The notes beneath the pieces were generated by a model. The model had not been told where the DNA came from. It made no database searches and saw only the letters and a program-made list of their open reading frames with translations. This document shows, one piece after another, positions 61,250 through 64,000 of a stretch of 64,000 nt of DNA. The DNA is from Gammaproteobacteria bacterium (lineage in GTDB: Bacteria; Pseudomonadota; Gammaproteobacteria; Pseudomonadales; Halieaceae): NCBI GenBank assembly GCA_024742415.1, contig JANSYN010000017.1, forward strand, positions 1-64,000, given 5' to 3'. Within the stretch, counting starts at the first letter, position 1; every line of letters starts with the position of its first letter. Made by a program: the position numbers and the translations under genes.

Positions 61250-62735
61250 GATTCATGCCCCCGTGGATATCCTTGTCCATCTGGTGGTCTGTCTCCATAT
61301 CCATTTCATGAGACATGCCAGTATGATCAGAGTGGTCACTTTGAGTGTTGGCGTCGCCTGCCTTGAGGGCGTCCATCATCTTCGCGGTGGCTTCGCGCAA
61401 TTTTGACTCCGAATCAACGAGGAATTGCGCAGATGTGACCACTTCCTCTCCAGGTCTTACTCCGTCAATCACTTCTATGCGACCGTTTGATTCAACGCCA
61501 AGCCTGACTACTCTGGGTTCAAATTTTCCGGGCTCTCTCACAACAAATATCTGCGGATTTCCTCCTGAGCGAACCACGGCTTCAGCCGGTACGACGACAG
61601 ATTCCTCGCGGGTATCCGACAATATTCTGACCTCGGAGAACATGTCCGGGCGTAGCAACAAGTCAGTGTTGTCAAAAACCAGTCTCACTTTGGTGGTTCT
61701 GGTCTTGGCTTCAGAATAGGGGTAGATGTAGGCAACTTCGCCTCTGAAGGTTTTCCCAGGTACGGACGTGAGGGTCATTTCGACCTCATCGCCAACATTC
61801 ACCCACGGGATTTCGTTTTCGTAAATGTCCGCCAACACCCACACTCGCCTGAGATCCGCCAGCATATACAGCTCCGTCTGAGGGCTCACATGTTGGCCCT
61901 GGCGCGCCCCGATACGCAGCACAGTCCCATCGACTGGCGAATGGATATGTATGGTCTTCTTTATTTCTCTGGTCTGTTCGAGCTCGCGAATCTGGTGCTC
62001 GGGCACATCCAGGAACTGAAGCCGTTCACGGGAGCTCTTCGCGAGATCCTTAGCCCCCTGACGGATTTCCTCAATCGGGCTTTCACCGAGCGCTTTGAGA
62101 TTGTTCAAAGCAAGCAGATACTCCTGCTGCGTTGACACCAGCTGGGGCGAATAAATACTGAGCAGTATGTCGTCCTTCGTGACGGTTTCTCCGGTTTTAT
62201 CGACCCGCAGTTCTTCGATCCATCCCTGGACCTTTGGGTGAAGCCGGGCCATACGTTCTTCATCAAAATCAACGCGGCCAACGGTGCGGATGGTTCGGCT
62301 TATCGATTCGGATTTCGCAGTGGCCGTTCTTACCCCAATGTTCTGGACAATCACAGGATCAATGCTCACCGTCCCAACAACATCGCTGTTCTCCCCTTCG
62401 GCATAGACGGGCACGTAATCCATGCCCATCGAGTCCTTCATCGGTGTGGGAGAGGTCACAGATGGATTCATTGGGTTTCTGTAGTAGAGTATTTCACGCT
62501 CTGCCTTTGGCTTTTCTTGTTCCGCATAGACCGGGATGTAATCCATACCCATCGAGTCCTTCGCTGGTACCGGCGATGTGACATTTGGATTCATGGGGTT
62601 ACGGTAATACAGGGGTTCTTCCGCGTTCTCGGCAGCCACCGGCTGGCCCTGGCTGTGCCCCTGGGAGAGGAAGTGCCCTGCCGCGAGACCAACCCCAAGC
62701 ATCATGATCGCTACAATTGCGGTTGTCTTATTCAT
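61242..62735 (-). CDS. cusB: CusB-like periplasmic adaptor with duplicated metal-binding motif
   Basis: Membrane-fusion adaptor. After the signal helix (about 5-20) the N-terminus carries two nearly identical copies of a heavy-metal-binding domain motif: residues 43-70 and 84-111, each with YYRNPMNP and KDSMGMDY and several Met. Most homologues have one. Then follow the hairpin, lipoyl and beta-barrel regions (IHSPVDGTVLRIGARQGQHV). The last 30 residues form a His/Met/Asp-rich tail (HTGMSHEMDMETDH). Met-rich sites fit Cu(I)/Ag(I) capture. Overlaps the pump gene and cusC by 8 bp each. Confidence 0.9.
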   Translation of the reverse strand: MNKTTAIVAIMMLGVGLAAGHFLSQGHSQGQPVAAENAEEPLYYRNPMNPNVTSPVPAKDSMGMDYIPVYAEQEKPKAEREILYYRNPMNPSVTSPTPMKDSMGMDYVPVYAEGENSDVVGTVSIDPVIVQNIGVRTATAKSESISRTIRTVGRVDFDEERMARLHPKVQGWIEELRVDKTGETVTKDDILLSIYSPQLVSTQQEYLLALNNLKALGESPIEEIRQGAKDLAKSSRERLQFLDVPEHQIRELEQTREIKKTIHIHSPVDGTVLRIGARQGQHVSPQTELYMLADLRRVWVLADIYENEIPWVNVGDEVEMTLTSVPGKTFRGEVAYIYPYSEAKTRTTKVRLVFDNTDLLLRPDMFSEVRILSDTREESVVVPAEAVVRSGGNPQIFVVREPGKFEPRVVRLGVESNGRIEVIDGVRPGEEVVTSAQFLVDSESKLREATAKMMDALKAGDANTQSDHSDHTGMSHEMDMETDHQMDKDIHGGMNHD

Positions 62736-64000
62736 AGATAGATCCCTTTCCTACTGCGGCTTCCAGACGCGCAAGCGCCTGATTGGCCTCACTGACTGAT
62801 TTCCAGTACAAGAGCTCATAGTTAAACAATGTCATTTGGCTTCTTACCAGATTGAGAAAATCGACTTCGCTGACCTGATAGGCGGCAAGCATTGACTGAA
62901 CCGTCTGCTCAGCTTGAGGAATAATCCCTTTCGCGAACAACTCATACTGTTCTCGCGATCTTTGGTAATCTGTTGCAGCACCGGCAATGGCGGCTCTCAC
63001 CACGCCCTTTTCGTCAATGAGTGCGTACTGGTTTCTAGCCAGTTCAGCGGTTTTCTGAGAGATCGCACGCGATTGCTTGCGGCCCGCGTAGAGCGGTATC
63101 TTGGCTCCGACCATGACAGAGAAAAGGTCTGCGCGAGAGCCTCCCATGAAAGGCGGATTGTCCCCGGTTCTTTCTCCGTACATTACCCCGAGCTTGAAGT
63201 CTGGATACCTGTCCCTCTTGGCCAGCGCTAACCGTGAGCGGGCGGCTTCGACTTGCGTTTCTTTTACTTTCAGCTTTGGTCGCGCATCGTCGGCAAGCTC
63301 GAACAACGCTGCTTCGCTGAGAATGTCCGGCATTTCTGGATCTTGGGGTGCGATAAGAGAAATCTGGTCGCTGGCCGGTCTGTCCATGAGCGTATTGAGC
63401 TGGATGGCCTGGTGCTTTCTCAGGGCCACGAGCTTGATACCTTGATCCATCAGCTTGGACAGCTCCAGTTGCGCGAGCAAAATATCCTGCTGTAGGCCCT
63501 TCCCTGTTTCATACTTGGTCTTCGCTACCGAGATAAACTGCCGCAGGAGCTCCTTGTTTTTCTCAAGTGTTTCAAGCGCTCGGTCGAGGTAATAGATCTG
63601 CCACCACGCTGTTTTTACAGAATTGGCGAGACGCACGCGCATTTCGTCGACCGAATATCCAGCAGCGACTGCGTCGTATGTCGCGGCTTCTTCCTTGAGA
63701 TCCAGCTTTCCGGGAAACGGAAATACCTGGCTGAAACCGAACTGGAGTTGCGTCATACCTTCCTGGTCCCGATCAAAGCTGTCGGTCGGAAAGTTCATCG
63801 CGTTGAGGTTAACCATAGGGTCCGGCAGGGTGCCCACCTGGCTAGGCACTTCCTGCAGCGCTTCATAACGCATCTGCATGGCGGCCAAGCTTGGATTATC
63901 CTCAAGAGCAACAACTACAGCAGCTTGTGCCGTAAGGTCCGATGCTCCTCGATTACTCGGCGAAGCCCCCGCGCTAATTGGCACAAAAAGCGCCAGGCAC
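62728..64000 (-). CDS. cusC: CusC-like outer-membrane factor (5' end outside window)
   Basis: TolC-family duct of the Cus pump. The frame runs to the window edge; residues just before the GTG at 63984 read CLALFVPISAG, the end of a signal peptide, so the true start lies beyond position 64000. The body has TolC helices such as LGTLPDPMVNLNAMNFPTDSFD and RSREQYELFAKGIIPQAEQTVQSML. First gene of the minus-strand cusCBA-channel-DUF5676 operon; no CusF or CusRS is visible in the window. Confidence 0.88.
   Translation of the reverse strand, partial: CLALFVPISAGASPSNRGASDLTAQAAVVVALEDNPSLAAMQMRYEALQEVPSQVGTLPDPMVNLNAMNFPTDSFDRDQEGMTQLQFGFSQVFPFPGKLDLKEEAATYDAVAAGYSVDEMRVRLANSVKTAWWQIYYLDRALETLEKNKELLRQFISVAKTKYETGKGLQQDILLAQLELSKLMDQGIKLVALRKHQAIQLNTLMDRPASDQISLIAPQDPEMPDILSEAALFELADDARPKLKVKETQVEAARSRLALAKRDRYPDFKLGVMYGERTGDNPPFMGGSRADLFSVMVGAKIPLYAGRKQSRAISQKTAELARNQYALIDEKGVVRAAIAGAATDYQRSREQYELFAKGIIPQAEQTVQSMLAAYQVSEVDFLNLVRSQMTLFNYELLYWKSVSEANQALARLEAAVGKGSIYE

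Larger units (their letters stand above)
41761..64000. mobile_element. Integrative element with heavy-metal resistance cargo (right end outside window)
   Basis: From the tRNA-Lys fragment to the window edge the genes are those of an integrated element: tyrosine recombinase, ArdA antirestriction protein, several unknown proteins, then metal-resistance operons. The sequence is visibly less G+C-rich than 1-41 kb. No relaxase, coupling protein or type IV secretion gene is visible, so whether this is a conjugative element, a mobilisable island or a decayed one cannot be said. The left boundary is taken from the tRNA fragment; the right boundary is unknown. Confidence 0.75.

Overview
The window looks like chromosome of a marine-type Gammaproteobacterium, carrying an integrated metal-resistance island in its right third. 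Evidence for the host is the mix of a TonB-dependent receptor, PQQ beta-propeller quinoproteins, a DUF3336-patatin lipase, a penicillin-acylase lipoprotein, a sulfatase, a large acyl-CoA dehydrogenase and a CTERM-tailed exported protein. A member of the Halieaceae/OM60 group would fit, but that is a guess from gene content. There is no rRNA, no complete tRNA and no CRISPR array.

Positions 1-41.1 kb are G+C-rich host backbone, rich in exported proteins. They run as follows: a RCK/TrkA-type channel-like protein and a PhyH-type dioxygenase; a cytochrome c-quinoprotein fusion; a trypsin-like protease overlapping an FHA membrane protein; manA; a minus-strand sigma factor / anti-sigma-like protein / quinoprotein locus (9-12.9 kb); an OmpA-domain protein, a coiled-coil orthocaspase and a lipase-like lipoprotein (13.4-17.8 kb); an autotransporter-type barrel and a second outer-membrane protein; a penicillin-acylase-type lipoprotein and a sulfatase; a patatin; a TonB receptor; a polysaccharide deacetylase; a matrixin-like protease with a 4-nt-overlapping partner; a DmdC-like acyl-CoA dehydrogenase; a second quinoprotein; a CTERM protein; and an SGNH-like/MBOAT O-acyltransferase pair. 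Two short tandem arrays, with 13-bp and 14-bp units, lie between genes at 8.7 kb and 25.1 kb.

At 41.1-41.8 kb the backbone breaks. A methyltransferase gene is cut off at its 3' end, followed by the 3' half of a tRNA-Lys gene (41761-41806) that reads like an attachment site. From there to the window edge the sequence is visibly less G+C-rich and has an element's gene set: an open frame with no start codon running into the attachment site, a small membrane protein, a secreted M48-like metalloprotease, a short tyrosine recombinase with an 18-bp inverted repeat at its promoter, unknown proteins, and antirestriction protein ArdA behind a palindrome-rich leader. The cargo follows: a CadR/PbrR-like MerR regulator with a textbook 19-bp-spacer promoter driving a CDF transporter; a methyltransferase; a His-rich CzcI-like protein; czcCBA and a second CDF (czcD-like); and, convergently, a cusCBA-type operon that also encodes a two-TM ion channel and a DUF5676 protein. 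The right end of the element is not in the window.

Together the cargo would sense divalent metals and pump Zn/Cd/Co (Czc) and Cu/Ag (Cus) from cytoplasm and periplasm to the outside. The less understood parts are the sigma/anti-sigma/quinoprotein locus beside the orthocaspase, the trypsin-FHA pair, the protease-partner pair, and the three-gene membrane/metalloprotease operon at the left end of the island.
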